Shown: positions 1 to 12,697 of the stretch, piece by piece | How positions within the stretch are numbered: the first letter of the stretch is position 1 | Layout of the letters: every line of letters begins with the position of its first letter | From: Duganella dendranthematis | GTDB lineage: Bacteria > Pseudomonadota > Gammaproteobacteria > Burkholderiales > Burkholderiaceae_D | Assembly: GCF_012849375.1 (NCBI RefSeq) | Contig: NZ_CP051684.1 | Span: 3,658,001 to 3,722,000 of the forward strand | Length of the DNA stretch: 64,000 bases | Direction: 5' to 3' | Notes under the pieces: generated by a model | The model's input: the letters and a program-made list of their open reading frames with translations, nothing else | Told to the model about the DNA's origin: nothing | Database searches by the model: none | Translations under genes and position numbers: made by a program

Positions 1-668
1 CCGCCCTTCAGGCCCAGCGCCCACTTGGTGGCGATGAAGGCCGCCTGCTCGTCCGGCGTATCGAGCTGGAAGTCGGCATTGAAGCCGCTCTCGCGGGTGA
101 AGAATGCCGGGAAGCCGCGCTGACCGACGCTCACCACCGGCACGCCGTGGGTTTCCAGGTACTCCAGCGTTAAGCCGATGTCGAGGATGGATTTGACGCC
201 GGCGCATACCACCGCCACCGACGTCTGCGCCAGTTCCTGCAGGTCGGCGGAAATGTCAAAGCTGGTCTCCGCGCCACGGTGCACGCCGCCGATGCCGCCG
301 GTGACGAATACCTGGATGCCGGCCAGTTCGGCGCAGATCATGGTGGCGGCCACGGTGGTGGCACCCAGTTTGGATTGCGACAATACGTAGGGCAGGTCGC
401 GGCGGCTCACTTTGATGGCGTCGCCGGCGGTGCCCAGCAACTCCAGCTGCTCGTCCGACAGGCCGACACAGATTTTGCCGCCGATGATGGCGATGGTGGC
501 CGGCACGGCGCCGCCGTCGCGGATGATCTGTTCCACTTCACGCGCCATCTGCACGTTTTGCGGATACGGCATGCCGTGCGAGATGATGGTCGATTCCAGC
601 GCGACGATCGGTTTGCCGGCGGCGCGGGCGGCAGCCACTTCCGGCGAGAACAGCAGGTATTGGTGCAT
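1..668 (-). CDS. psuG: Pseudouridine-5'-phosphate glycosidase (3' end outside window)
   Basis: PsuG cleaves the C-glycosidic bond of pseudouridine 5'-phosphate to give uracil and ribose 5-phosphate. About 222 N-terminal residues are visible, starting [14 protein letters not shown]. The family signature [14 protein letters not shown] is near residue 25, followed by a GGKICVGLS segment, the KVSRRDLP stretch and [12 protein letters not shown] near residue 120. The C-terminal part runs off the left edge. The ATG lies four bases after the psuK stop, and the AAAGGA at the psuK 3' end serves as its ribosome binding site, so the two genes are transcribed together (psuK first). The uracil released could feed the reductive pyrimidine pathway at 16-27 kb; that link is inference. 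Confidence 0.93.
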   Translation of the reverse strand, partial: MHQYLLFSPEVAAARAAGKPIVALESTIISHGMPYPQNVQMAREVEQIIRDGGAVPATIAIIGGKICVGLSDEQLELLGTAGDAIKVSRRDLPYVLSQSKLGATTVAATMICAELAGIQVFVTGGIGGVHRGAETSFDISADLQELAQTSVAVVCAGVKSILDIGLTLEYLETHGVPVVSVGQRGFPAFFTRESGFNADFQLDTPDEQAAFIATKWALGLKG

Positions 669-672
669 GGCT

Positions 673-1803
673 TTATCCTTTACTTGGGAACAGCGGAGCG
701 CTGAGATCAAAATCATGTATTTCGTCGAGGATGTCGGCGGCCAGCACCGGCGACACGGTCTCCGGGCTTTCCAGCGTCATGGCGGCGACTTTCAGGCCGC
801 GGCGGCAGGCCAGCGTCAGATCGTCGCTGCCTTGGTACAGCGACCAGCAGACGGCGGCCGAAAACGCATCGCCGGCGCCGGTGACGTCCACCACCTCCAC
901 CTGGTGCGCGGCCAGCCACACCAGCTCATTGCCACGCGTGTGATACACACCCTGGCTGCCGCAGGTGACGATGACGTCCCTGGCGCCTTGCGCGCACACT
1001 TCATTGCACGCGGCGCGCACGTCCGCCTCGGTCGGCAAGGCGCGGCCGACGCGGGTATCCAGCTCGCCGCGATTCAGGATCAGCAGCCGCAGGCCGCCCA
1101 GGTCCGCCGGCAGCCGGGCCATCTTCGGCTGCGAGACGGCAACTATCACCAGGGGCACGTTGTCGGTGCGCGCACTTTCCAGGAGCGCTGTGATGCTGTC
1201 GGCAGGCAGGTTGAGATCGGCCACGGTCATGGCGGCGGCTGAGCGTTGGGGCAGGCGGCTGGCCAGGAAGGCCGGCGTGATGCGGTCGTACAGTGCCATG
1301 TCGGCCAGGGCCAGCACCAGTTCGCCCTTGTCGTCGAGGATGGCAGTGTAGGTGCCGGTGGCGACGTCCTGCAGTTTGAGGCTGCCACGGGTATCGATAC
1401 CAGCCGCATCCGCGTGGTCTTGCAGGTTGCGGCCGGCGCTGTCGTCGCCGACGGCGGTCAGCAGCGCCACCGGCAGGTTCAGACGGGCCAGGTTTTCGGC
1501 AATGTTGCGCGCCACGCCGCCGTAGACTTCCTCGGCGGTGGCGGGATTGGAGGTGCCCAGCTGCATTGTTTCAATGGTGCGCAGCTTGCGGTCCAGGTTG
1601 GCGGCGCCGATGCACATCACCGGACGCTTGTCCGGCAGTACGTAGGCGCGGCCGAGCAGGCGGCGTTCGCGGATCAGGCCGGCGATATGGCCGGCCACGG
1701 CGGAACGCGACAGGCGCAGTTCCACCGCCAGGTCCTGCTGGGAGATGAAGGGGTTGGCGCGGATCAGCTGGTAGAGCTGTTCCTTCTTCGAGATGTCGGT
1801 CAC
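673..1803 (-). CDS. psuK: Pseudouridine kinase, PfkB family, with N-terminal winged helix
   Basis: PsuK phosphorylates pseudouridine to the 5'-phosphate, the substrate of PsuG next door. Residues about 1-55 form a helix-turn-helix of the kind that opens many PfkB pseudouridine kinases ([18 protein letters not shown], then [17 protein letters not shown]). The kinase domain follows, with the N-terminal PfkB pattern [14 protein letters not shown] and the C-terminal signature [13 protein letters not shown] carrying the catalytic aspartate. I chose the GTG at 1803 because an ACAGGG lies 8 bases upstream. A TTG at 1824 is in frame and would add seven residues, but has no ribosome binding site. The fused HTH suggests that the kinase regulates its own operon; two imperfect repeats lie directly upstream (1816-1854). 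Confidence 0.88.
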   Translation of the reverse strand: MTDISKKEQLYQLIRANPFISQQDLAVELRLSRSAVAGHIAGLIRERRLLGRAYVLPDKRPVMCIGAANLDRKLRTIETMQLGTSNPATAEEVYGGVARNIAENLARLNLPVALLTAVGDDSAGRNLQDHADAAGIDTRGSLKLQDVATGTYTAILDDKGELVLALADMALYDRITPAFLASRLPQRSAAAMTVADLNLPADSITALLESARTDNVPLVIVAVSQPKMARLPADLGGLRLLILNRGELDTRVGRALPTEADVRAACNEVCAQGARDVIVTCGSQGVYHTRGNELVWLAAHQVEVVDVTGAGDAFSAAVCWSLYQGSDDLTLACRRGLKVAAMTLESPETVSPVLAADILDEIHDFDLSAPLFPSKG

Positions 1804-1815
1804 GGTAGTGGCCCT

Positions 1816-1854
1816 GTTAAACAATTGTCTTGAATGGTAAACATTAGTTTGAAT
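1816..1854. repeat. Two imperfect direct repeats upstream of psuK
   Basis: Two adjacent 19-20 base units match at about 15 of 20 positions. Each has TAAACA near its left end and TTGAAT at its right end on the plus strand. They end about 13 bases before the GTG chosen for psuK. A pair of equal sites on successive helix turns is a plausible binding site for the HTH of PsuK or another regulator; this is inference. Confidence 0.4.
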
Positions 1855-1893
1855 CGAGTCAATCGCGCGTCCACGGCTAAGTTTCGCTTGGTT

Positions 1894-1899
1894 TATAAT
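1894..1899 (+). promoter_or_regulatory. Possible -10 element for the punA-deo operon
   Basis: A perfect TATAAT sits about 120 bases before the punA start, in the AT-rich gap between the divergent psuK and punA genes. No good -35 box is visible 16-18 bases upstream, so the promoter may need an activator or the element may be fortuitous. Confidence 0.35.
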
Positions 1900-2017
1900 A
1901 CCCGCGATTTATATCACTTTTATATAAATAGCTAAGAAAAATGGTATTTGCCATACATATGCACGATGATGCATAGTGCCAGCTTCCCCAGCCACATCAA
2001 AAAATTCGAGGATTTCC

Positions 2018-2857
2018 ATGTCTAATAACTCCCCATTCCAGGCAGCCGACATCATTCGCGCCCGTCTTCCAGAAGGCTTCAAGCCGCGCGTTGCGATGAT
2101 TCTCGGTTCCGGCCTCGGTGTGCTGGCGGAACAGATGACCGACGCGGTCACCATCGGCTACGACGAACTGCCGGGCTTCCCGATCTCCACCGTGCACGGC
2201 CACGCCGGCGAACTGGTGATCGGCACCTTGTCGGGCGTGTCGGTGGTGTGCATGAAGGGCCGCGGCCACGTCTACGAAGGCTACGGCCTGGGCGTGATGA
2301 CCAGCGCCGTGCGCACCATGAAGCTGCTGGGCTGCGAAATGCTGTTCGTGACCAACGCCGCAGGTTCGCTGCGTACCGAAGTGGACGCCGGCGCGCTGGT
2401 CGCGCTGACCGACCATATCAACTACCTGCCGGGCACCCCGATGATGGGCCCGAACGATGAGCGCTTCGGTCCACGTTTCTTCAGCATGGCCAACGCCTAC
2501 GATGCGGAGCTGCGCGCGCTGCTGCACACCTCGGCCAAAGAGAAAAACGTCACGCTGCATGAAGGCGTGTACATCGCCTACGCCGGTCCTAACTTTGAAA
2601 CGCCTGCGGAAATCCGCGCGTTCAAGACGCTGGGTGCGGACGTGGTCGGCATGTCGGTGGTGCCGGAAGTGGTGTCGGCCCGTCATTGCGGCCTGAAAGT
2701 GGTGGGCGTGTCGGCCATCACCAACCTGGCCGAAGGCCTGTCGCCGTTCCCGCTGTCGCATGACCAGACCTTGAAATATGCAGCGATCGCAGCGACGTCG
2801 CTGATTGAAGTGATCCTGGGCTTCCTGGGCAATGTGGCGAAAACGCCGCAAGCTTAA
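2018..2857 (+). CDS. punA: Purine-nucleoside phosphorylase, trimeric (PNP) type
   Basis: The enzyme phosphorolyses (deoxy)inosine and guanosine to the free base and (deoxy)ribose 1-phosphate in the cytoplasm. The 279-residue length and the motifs are those of the trimeric class rather than hexameric DeoD. They are GSGLGVLA near residue 30 (phosphate loop), STVHGHAGE, MKGRGHVYEGY, TNAAGSLR, and the GPNFETPAEIRAFKTLGAD / GMSVVPEVVSARHCGL / SAITNLA block that carries the base-binding Glu and Asn. The ATG at 2018 is preceded by GAGGAT at good spacing; an in-frame ATG at 1976 lacks one. It is the first gene of the deo-type operon. Its product deoxyribose 1-phosphate goes to DeoB and DeoC. An intrinsic terminator separates it from deoB. 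Confidence 0.92.
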   Translation: MSNNSPFQAADIIRARLPEGFKPRVAMILGSGLGVLAEQMTDAVTIGYDELPGFPISTVHGHAGELVIGTLSGVSVVCMKGRGHVYEGYGLGVMTSAVRTMKLLGCEMLFVTNAAGSLRTEVDAGALVALTDHINYLPGTPMMGPNDERFGPRFFSMANAYDAELRALLHTSAKEKNVTLHEGVYIAYAGPNFETPAEIRAFKTLGADVVGMSVVPEVVSARHCGLKVVGVSAITNLAEGLSPFPLSHDQTLKYAAIAATSLIEVILGFLGNVAKTPQA

Positions 2858-2866
2858 GAATCCGAC

Positions 2867-2892
2867 AGGGGCGGCGCGGTCCGCCCCTTTTT
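2867..2892 (+). terminator. Intrinsic terminator or attenuator between punA and deoB
   Basis: A perfect 8-base stem (AGGGGCGG with CCGCCCCT) and a 6-base loop are followed by a run of five T, starting 10 bases after the punA stop. It lies inside the run of deo genes, so it probably lowers but does not abolish read-through to deoB. Confidence 0.7.
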
Positions 2893-2909
2893 GCTTTTAG
2901 GAGTTCATT

Positions 2910-4103
2910 ATGAAACGCGCATTTATCCTGCTGCTCGATTCGTTTGGTCTGGGCGCCACGCCCGACGCGGCGAAGTACAACGACGTCGGCGCCAATACCT
3001 TCGGCCACATCGCGGCCAGCGTCGCCAAAAGCGGCAAGCCGATGTCGCTGCCGACCATGGAAAAACTGGGCCTGACCGCCGCCGCCCATCTGGCCAGCGG
3101 CGAGTGGGCCACCGGCTTTACGCAACGCGAAGGCTTCACCGCCGCCTATGGCGCCGCGCGCGAGCGTTCGACCGGCAAGGACACCCAGTCCGGCCACTGG
3201 GAAATCGCCGGCGTGCCGGTGGAATTCGACTGGGGCTACTTCCCGAAAACCGTGCCGTCGTTCCCGGCCGAGCTGACCGCCAAGCTGCAGGAGCTGACCG
3301 GCGTACCGGGCTTCCTCGGTGACTGCCACGCCTCGGGCACGGAGATCATCAACAAGCACGGTGACGAGCATGTCGCCACCGGCAAGCCGATTATTTACAC
3401 CTCCGCCGACTCGGTGCTGCAAATCGCCGCGCACGAAGAATCGTTTGGCCTGGAGCGTTTGTACGAAGTGTGCGAGATCGCCTTTAAACTGGTTGAGCCG
3501 TACAACATCGGCCGCGTGATCGCCCGTCCATTCACCGGCGCCAACGGCAATTACACCCGCACCACCAACCGTCACGACTACGCGGTGGCACCGCCGGCGC
3601 CGACGCTGCTGGACCACGTCAAGAACGACGGCGGCGAAGTGATCGCGCTGGGCAAAATCAGCGACATCTTCGCCACGCAAGGCGTTTCGCGCCTGGTCAA
3701 GGGCAAGGACAATATGGCGCTGTTCGACGCGCTGCTGAAAGTGGCCGACGAAGCCGGCGACAAGTCGCTGACGTTCGTGAATTTCGTCGACTTCGACCAG
3801 GCCTTCGGCCATCGCCGCGATGTCAACGGCTACTCGAATGCGCTGCACGAGATGGACGCGCGTCTGCCGGAGTTCATCGCCAAGCTGCAACCGGACGATC
3901 TGGTGGTGATCACCGCCGACCATGGCTGCGATCCAACCTGGCCAGGCTCCGACCACACCCGTGAACACATCCCGATGATTTTCTTCGGCCCGAATGTGAA
4001 AGCGCAGTCGCTGGGCATTTCCGAAACCTTCTCCGATATCGGCCAGACCCTGGCCCATCACCTCGGCGTCAAACCACTCGCAAACGGAACCAATCTGTTA
4101 TGA
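2910..4103 (+). CDS. deoB: Phosphopentomutase
   Basis: DeoB interconverts (deoxy)ribose 1-phosphate and 5-phosphate, joining the phosphorylases to DeoC. The 397-residue length is typical of the prokaryotic alkaline phosphatase-superfamily enzyme. Metal-binding motifs are visible at both ends: LLLDSFGLGATPDA at residue 8 on, KDTQSGHWEIAG near residue 90 (the catalytic Thr region), and near the C-terminus NFVDFDQAFGHRRDV, VITADHGCDPTWPGSDHTRE and HIPMIFFGP. The start has TAGGAG seven bases upstream. The stop overlaps the deoC start (ATGA), indicating translational coupling. Confidence 0.97.
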   Translation: MKRAFILLLDSFGLGATPDAAKYNDVGANTFGHIAASVAKSGKPMSLPTMEKLGLTAAAHLASGEWATGFTQREGFTAAYGAARERSTGKDTQSGHWEIAGVPVEFDWGYFPKTVPSFPAELTAKLQELTGVPGFLGDCHASGTEIINKHGDEHVATGKPIIYTSADSVLQIAAHEESFGLERLYEVCEIAFKLVEPYNIGRVIARPFTGANGNYTRTTNRHDYAVAPPAPTLLDHVKNDGGEVIALGKISDIFATQGVSRLVKGKDNMALFDALLKVADEAGDKSLTFVNFVDFDQAFGHRRDVNGYSNALHEMDARLPEFIAKLQPDDLVVITADHGCDPTWPGSDHTREHIPMIFFGPNVKAQSLGISETFSDIGQTLAHHLGVKPLANGTNLL

Positions 4104-5062
4104 GCATCATTACCGATTTCAAACGCAATGAAGCCGTCCCGCTGGACCTGGGCTGGATCAATCACATCCACGTGAACAAGAGCGCCGCCGACCGCCGCGC
4201 CGCCAGCCTGGCCAACCGCCGCACGGTGAAGAAGGAATACCAGGCCGCCTGGCTGGTCAAGGCCATCGGCCTGATCGACCTGACCACGCTGTCCGGCGAC
4301 GATACGCCGGGCCGCGTTGAACGCCTGTGCCGTAAGGCGCTGCGTCCACTGCGCGCCGACCTGGTGGAAGCACTGGGCCTGCAAGACGTCAAGCTGGCCA
4401 CCGGCGCCGTCTGCGTGTACCACGAGATGATCAAGCCTGCGGTGGAAGTGCTGCAAGGGCGTCTGCCCATCGCCGCAGTGTCGACCGGCTTTCCGGCCGG
4501 CCTGACCAGCATGGAAACCAAGGTGCGCGAGATCGAACTGTCGGTCGCCGCCGGCGCTTCCGAGATCGACATCGTCATCACCCGTCAGCACGTTTTGACC
4601 GGCAACTGGCAAGCGCTGTACGACGAGATGCTGGCTTACCGCAAAGCGTGCGGCGAAGCGCACGTCAAGGCGATTCTGGCGACCGGTGAACTGGTCACGC
4701 TGGAAAACGTCGCCAAGGCGTCGTGGGTGTGCATGATGGCTGGCGCGGACTTTATCAAGACCTCGACCGGCAAGGAGCCGGTCAACGCCACGATCCCGGT
4801 GTCGCTGACGATGGTGCGCGCAATTCGCGAATACCACGAGCAGACCGGCTTCAAGATCGGCTACAAGCCGGCGGGCGGCGTCGGCACGGCCAAGGCCGCG
4901 CTGCAGTACCTGACCCTGATGAAGGAAGAACTGGGCAACGAGTGGCTGGAGCCGCACCTGTTCCGCATCGGCGCTTCCAGCCTGCTGACCGACATCGAGC
5001 GTCAGCTGGAGCACTACGTGACCGGTAACTACTCGGCCGCACACCGCCACGCGCAACCTTAA
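4100..5062 (+). CDS. deoC: Deoxyribose-phosphate aldolase
   Basis: DeoC splits 2-deoxyribose 5-phosphate into glyceraldehyde 3-phosphate and acetaldehyde. The protein is 320 residues, longer than E. coli DeoC (259), with about 45 extra residues at the N-terminus, as in the larger DeoC subgroup. The core is intact: CVYHEMIKPAVEVL, STGFPAGLTSMETKV, ASEIDIVI, the Schiff-base lysine in AHVKAILATGEL, FIKTSTGKEP and the second active-site lysine in GYKPAGGVGTAKAAL. It overlaps deoB by four bases and precedes the aldehyde dehydrogenase by 13 bases, which fits disposal of the acetaldehyde product. Confidence 0.96.
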   Translation: MSIITDFKRNEAVPLDLGWINHIHVNKSAADRRAASLANRRTVKKEYQAAWLVKAIGLIDLTTLSGDDTPGRVERLCRKALRPLRADLVEALGLQDVKLATGAVCVYHEMIKPAVEVLQGRLPIAAVSTGFPAGLTSMETKVREIELSVAAGASEIDIVITRQHVLTGNWQALYDEMLAYRKACGEAHVKAILATGELVTLENVAKASWVCMMAGADFIKTSTGKEPVNATIPVSLTMVRAIREYHEQTGFKIGYKPAGGVGTAKAALQYLTLMKEELGNEWLEPHLFRIGASSLLTDIERQLEHYVTGNYSAAHRHAQP

Positions 5063-5075
5063 TTACGGACACGTC

Positions 5076-7457
5076 ATGCCAACCATCAAAGAGATCCTGA
5101 ACACCATGGAATACGGCCCAGCACCGGAAAGCACGAAAGAAGCGCAAGCGTGGCTGGAACAACGCGGCCGCCAATTCGGCCTGTTCATCAACAACGAATG
5201 GAGCGAAGCCGGTGAGCTGTTCGCTTCCATCAATCCAGCCAGCGGCGCCAAGCTGGCCGACCTGACGCAAGGCAGCGCGGAAGATGTCGACCGCGCCGTC
5301 GCCGCCGCGCGCGCCGCGCAACCGGGCTGGCAGGCACTGGGCGGCCATGGCCGCGCCAAGGTGCTGTATGCGATTGCGCGCCTGATGCAAAAGCACGCGC
5401 GCCTGTTCGCCGTGCTGGAAACGCTGGACAACGGCAAGACCATCCGCGAAACGCGCGATGTCGACCTGCCGCTGGTGGCGCGTCACTTCTACTACCACGC
5501 TGGCTGGGCGCAACTGCAAGCCGAAGAATTCTCGGACTACCGCGCAGTGGGCGTGGTTGGCCAGATCGTGCCGTGGAACTTCCCGCTGCTGATGCTGGCG
5601 TGGAAAATCGCCCCGGCGCTGGCCGCCGGTAACACCGTGGTCTTCAAGCCGGCCGAATTCACCTCGCTGACCGCGCTGCTGTTCGCTGACATCTGCGTGC
5701 AGGCCGGCGTGCCGGCGGGCGTGGTCAACGTCATCACCGGCGACGGCCGCGTGGGCGAAGCCATCGTCAAGCACGAAGGTATCGACAAGCTGGCGTTCAC
5801 CGGTTCGACCGAAGTCGGTCGCCTGATCCGCGAAGCGTCGGCCGGCAGTGGCAAGAAGCTGTCGCTGGAGTTGGGCGGCAAGTCGCCGTTCATCGTGTTT
5901 GAAGATGCGGACCTGGACGCTGCGGTTGAAGGCCTGGTCGATTCGATCTGGTTCAATCAGGGCCAGGTGTGCTGCGCAGGTTCGCGCCTGCTGGTGCAGG
6001 AATCGGTACAGGATAAATTCCTGGCCAAGCTGCGCGCGCGCATGGACAAGCTGACCCTCGGCTCGCCGCTGGACAAGTCGATGGACATCGGCGCGCTGGT
6101 CGATCCAGTGCAGAAGCAGCGCATCGAAGGCCTGGTGCAATCGGCGCGCGACGAAGGTTGCACCGTGTACCAGCCAGCCTGCGAACTGCCGGCCGACGGT
6201 TCGTGGTTCCCGCCAACCCTGATTACCGGCGCTTCGACCGCCGCCGCCGTGGCGCAGGCCGAAATCTTTGGCCCGGTGCTGGTGGCGATGAGCTTCCGCA
6301 CTCCGCCGGAAGCCGTGCAGCTGGCAAACAACACCGTCTACGGCCTGGCCGCATGCGTGTGGACCGAGAACATCTCGCTGGCGCTGGACGTCGCACCGGC
6401 GATCAAGGCTGGCGTGGTGTGGATTAACACCGCCAATCAGTTCGACGCCGCTTGCGGCTTCGGTGGCTACCGCGAATCCGGCTACGGCCGTGAAGGCGGC
6501 CGCGAAGGCATGTACGAGTACCTGACCGCGCTGTCGGAAGATGCGCGTCCTGCTGCGCCAGTGGTGGAAGTGAAGGCCAAGGCCAAAGCCGCCGTGCCGG
6601 CCGGCAGCCCGTTCGCCATCGACCGCACGGCCAAGCTGTACATCGGCGGCAAACAGGCCCGCCCTGATGGCGCCTACAGCCGCGCGATTCACGGTGCTGA
6701 TGGCGCCTTCATCGCCGAAGTGGGCGAGGGCAGCCGCAAGGACATCCGCAACGCGGTGGAAGCTGCGCACAAGGCCACCGGCTGGACCAAGGCCACTGCG
6801 CATAACCGCGCGCAAGTGCTGTACTACATTGCGGAAAACCTGGCCGCGCGCGGCGAAGAATTCGCGGCACGTATCGCTGCCATGACCGGCACCAAGAACG
6901 CCGAGAGGGAAGTGCAGGCATCGATCGAGCGTCTGTTCTACTGGGCGGCGTGGGCCGACAAGTACGACGGCCTGGCGCATCAGCCGCCGATGCACGGCAT
7001 TACCGTGGCGCTGAACGAACCGCTGGGCGTGATCGGCATCGTGTGCCCGAACGAGGCGCCGCTGCTGGGCTTTATCTCGCTGGTGGCGCCGGCCATCGCG
7101 CTGGGCAACCGCGTGGTGGTGGTGCCGTCGGAAGCGCATCCGCTGTCGGCCACTGATCTGTATCAGGTGCTCGATACGTCGGACCTGCCGGCTGGCGTGG
7201 TTAATATCATCACCGGTTCGGCTGATGAACTGGCGCGCACGCTGGCAACGCACGGCGATATCGATGCGGTGTGGCGTCACGACGGTTCGGCCGAAGGCTG
7301 CGCTGAAGTGGAGCGCCTGTCGGCATCGACGCTGAAGCGTACCTGGGTGGGCGGCGCAAAAGGCCGCGATTGGTACAGCACCGCGCAAGCGGGCGGCCGC
7401 GCCGTGCTGGCGCATGCGTCGCAAGTCAAAAATATCTGGATTCCTTACGGCGTCTAG
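5076..7457 (+). CDS. Two-domain aldehyde dehydrogenase, ALDH16-like
   Basis: The 793-residue protein holds a complete ALDH domain (about 35-485) and a second, partial ALDH domain (about 515-793), the layout of the ALDH16 family. The first domain has [35 protein letters not shown], the general base E266 in LELGGKSP and the nucleophile C299 in GQVCCAGSR. The second keeps an NAD-fold-like stretch ([19 protein letters not shown]) but has no catalytic cysteine and ends early, as is common in the family. An Ala/Lys-rich linker near residue 500 joins them. The position directly after deoC suggests that it oxidises acetaldehyde from deoxyribose breakdown to acetate; the substrate is inferred from context. 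All motifs of the first domain indicate activity. Confidence 0.87.
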   Translation: MPTIKEILNTMEYGPAPESTKEAQAWLEQRGRQFGLFINNEWSEAGELFASINPASGAKLADLTQGSAEDVDRAVAAARAAQPGWQALGGHGRAKVLYAIARLMQKHARLFAVLETLDNGKTIRETRDVDLPLVARHFYYHAGWAQLQAEEFSDYRAVGVVGQIVPWNFPLLMLAWKIAPALAAGNTVVFKPAEFTSLTALLFADICVQAGVPAGVVNVITGDGRVGEAIVKHEGIDKLAFTGSTEVGRLIREASAGSGKKLSLELGGKSPFIVFEDADLDAAVEGLVDSIWFNQGQVCCAGSRLLVQESVQDKFLAKLRARMDKLTLGSPLDKSMDIGALVDPVQKQRIEGLVQSARDEGCTVYQPACELPADGSWFPPTLITGASTAAAVAQAEIFGPVLVAMSFRTPPEAVQLANNTVYGLAACVWTENISLALDVAPAIKAGVVWINTANQFDAACGFGGYRESGYGREGGREGMYEYLTALSEDARPAAPVVEVKAKAKAAVPAGSPFAIDRTAKLYIGGKQARPDGAYSRAIHGADGAFIAEVGEGSRKDIRNAVEAAHKATGWTKATAHNRAQVLYYIAENLAARGEEFAARIAAMTGTKNAEREVQASIERLFYWAAWADKYDGLAHQPPMHGITVALNEPLGVIGIVCPNEAPLLGFISLVAPAIALGNRVVVVPSEAHPLSATDLYQVLDTSDLPAGVVNIITGSADELARTLATHGDIDAVWRHDGSAEGCAEVERLSASTLKRTWVGGAKGRDWYSTAQAGGRAVLAHASQVKNIWIPYGV

Positions 7458-7470
7458 GACCCCGGACAGA

Positions 7471-7551
7471 AGGGTCTGACCCCGTCCGGGGACAGACCCT
7501 GGCGCCGCCGCAGTGCGGGGTTCGCGGGTGCCGCGTGCCTCCACTGCGGCG
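7471..7551. repeat. REP-like palindromic element, copy 1 (between ALDH and deoA)
   Basis: A 30-base hairpin at 7471-7500 has arms AGGGTCTGACCCCG and CGGGGACAGACCCT with one mismatched pair and a 2-base loop. It is followed after 9 bases by GCAGTGCGGGGT, a tail shared with the copy at 23276. A second inverted repeat follows (arms CGCCGCAGTG at 7506-7515 and CACTGCGGCG at 7542-7551). The element fills the only sizeable gap in the deo operon. Confidence 0.8.
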
Positions 7552-7579
7552 TTATCACTTTAGTTTCACGGAGAATTCC

Positions 7580-10951
<3,372 letters not shown>

Positions 10952-11006
10952 CGTTCCCTCCCTTGAGTGAAGCAATCCAGTATACGCCGATGGCTCGCCG
11001 ATGCGA

Positions 11007-11771
11007 TTACATTTGCTGGAATAAATGGGTGTGGCCGCGGCTCACTTCCAACAGTTCTGGATGGTTGCGGATGCGCACCATCTGGCGGCCGCGCAAGTCA
11101 CGCGTGACTTCTTCGATGGCATCCACGCGCACCAGCGTCGAGCGGTGGATGCGCCAGAATTCGTCCGGGTCCAGTTCGTCCGCCAGCTCCTTGAGCGTCT
11201 TGCGGATCAGGACTTCCGATTGCTCGGTCTGCACCCGCGTGTATTTTTCATCGGCTTGGAAGAACAGCACTTCGCGCGTCGAGATCATGCGCAGGTTGGC
11301 GCCAACCACGGCCTGGATCCAGCGCAGGTAATCGGTCTTGGCCGCCGCCGGTTTGCTGTGGTGCGACAGCAACTGGCTCAGCTGCCGCTCGATGTTGGAC
11401 GGCTGCTGGCCGATCAGCGATTGCAGCCGCGTGCAGGTGGTCTTCAGGCGCTCACCGCCGACCGGCTTTAGCAGATAATCCAGCGCGCCCTGTTCAAACG
11501 CTTCAATTGCGTACTGGTCGTAGGCGGTGACAAACACCAGGTGGCAGCGGTTGAACAGCATGCGCGCCGCTTCAATGCCGGACAGGCCCGGCATGCGGAT
11601 GTCGAGGAAGACGATGTCCGGCTGGTGCTTGCCGGCCAGCGCTACCGCTTCGATGCCGTTCTCGGCTTCGGCGACAATGTTCAGCGCCGGCCAGGCTTCC
11701 TGCAAGCGGCTGCGCAGCTGCTGGCGCATGCCTTCTTCGTCGTCGGCGATCAGGGCGGTGGGTGCATTCAT
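11007..11771 (-). CDS. LytTR-family response regulator
   Basis: A 254-residue cytoplasmic regulator. The receiver domain (about 5-120) has the acidic pocket D10-D11, phospho-acceptor D57 in PDIVFLDIRMPG, a TAYDQYA switch segment and the K of LLKPVGGERL. A linker of about 30 residues leads to a LytTR DNA-binding domain (about 155-250, with EVLFFQADEKYTRVQT and FWRIHRSTLVRVDAI). Its ATG overlaps the stop of the sensor kinase gene (ATGA), so both are made together. LytTR regulators of this type often bind paired direct repeats; no target in this window is evident. Confidence 0.92.
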   Translation of the reverse strand: MNAPTALIADDEEGMRQQLRSRLQEAWPALNIVAEAENGIEAVALAGKHQPDIVFLDIRMPGLSGIEAARMLFNRCHLVFVTAYDQYAIEAFEQGALDYLLKPVGGERLKTTCTRLQSLIGQQPSNIERQLSQLLSHHSKPAAAKTDYLRWIQAVVGANLRMISTREVLFFQADEKYTRVQTEQSEVLIRKTLKELADELDPDEFWRIHRSTLVRVDAIEEVTRDLRGRQMVRIRNHPELLEVSRGHTHLFQQM

Positions 11772-12697
11772 TTGGAACTCGCGGCAAAAATATCGGGGGC
11801 GTAGGGAACACGGATGCTGGCGCGCGTGCCGCCGGTCAGCGGCGCTTCGATCACCAACTGCGCGCGGTTGCCGTACTGGATGCGCAGGCGTTCGCGCACA
11901 TTGGCCAGGCCGAGGCCGTCGCCGGCGAAGGCGTTGAAGCCGACGCCGTCGTCGCACACATCCACCTGCAGCATCTGGCCGTCGACTGCGGCGCGGATAT
12001 CGATGCGGCCGCCGGCGATCTTTGGTTCCAGTCCGTGCTTGATGGCGTTTTCTATCAGGATCTGCAACATCATCACCGGGAAGGTGGCGCTCAGCATTTC
12101 GTCCGGCACGTCGATCGACACGGCCAGCCGCGAGCGCATGCGAGCCTGCATGATGGCCAGGTAGGCGCGCGACATTTCGATCTGCCGGCCCAGCGTGCCG
12201 GAACCCTTGGCGCGCATCTGCGGCAGCGTGGCGCGCAGGTAGTCGATCAGGTTCTGGTGGATGCGCGCCGCCTGCGGCGGATCGGTTTCGATCAGCTGGC
12301 CGATCAGCGCCAGGGTGTTGAATAAAAAATGCGGCTCGACCTGCGCCTGCAAGGCCGCCATGCGCGCCTCGACCACGCGCCGTTCGATGCTTTCCTCGTC
12401 GGCGTGCGATTCGGCGTTGCGCGCTTCCAGCTCGGCCTTGCGCTTGCCGCCGGCCAGCACCTTCAGGCCGAACGACACCAGGATGAAGCCCCAGGTCTGG
12501 TCGTTCATGTGGAACAGCGAGGCCGACAGGATCAGCAACAGCAGCCAGATGATGACCAGCTTGCGCCACTCCACCTGCGCCAGCCAGTCAAAGAAATGCC
12601 ACCAGACGCTGACTGCGGTTTCGCCGATTTCGCGGACGATGTCCAGCAGGCTCTTGGCATTTTTATAGCCGGCCTGGGCCAGCCGGTGCTTTTTCAT
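11768..12697 (-). CDS. LytS/YehU-type sensor histidine kinase
   Basis: A 309-residue inner-membrane kinase. Two hydrophobic segments (about 46-62 and 68-83) anchor it. They are followed by a helical region and the His_kinase family H-box with H123 in VEPHFLFNTLALIG. The ATPase part has an N-box (ILIENAIKHGLEP) and G-box motifs DDGVGFN and GDGLGLANVRERL. There is no extracytoplasmic sensor domain, so it senses through the membrane or through a partner. The small membrane protein encoded immediately upstream (overlap of four bases) is the obvious candidate partner. The kinase presumably phosphorylates the LytTR regulator downstream. Confidence 0.9.
   Translation of the reverse strand: MKKHRLAQAGYKNAKSLLDIVREIGETAVSVWWHFFDWLAQVEWRKLVIIWLLLLILSASLFHMNDQTWGFILVSFGLKVLAGGKRKAELEARNAESHADEESIERRVVEARMAALQAQVEPHFLFNTLALIGQLIETDPPQAARIHQNLIDYLRATLPQMRAKGSGTLGRQIEMSRAYLAIMQARMRSRLAVSIDVPDEMLSATFPVMMLQILIENAIKHGLEPKIAGGRIDIRAAVDGQMLQVDVCDDGVGFNAFAGDGLGLANVRERLRIQYGNRAQLVIEAPLTGGTRASIRVPYAPDIFAASSK

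Noticed and set aside
1976..1978. ATG at 1976 as the purine nucleoside phosphorylase start
   Set aside because: No ribosome binding site and 14 extra residues unlike the family. The ATG at 2018 has GAGGAT at good spacing.
4851..7544. A continuous 897-codon open frame antisense to the aldehyde dehydrogenase gene
   Set aside because: The residue composition (rich in Arg, His, Gln, Gly) is that of a GC-rich shadow frame. It has no recognisable domain, and the opposite strand has a complete ALDH protein.
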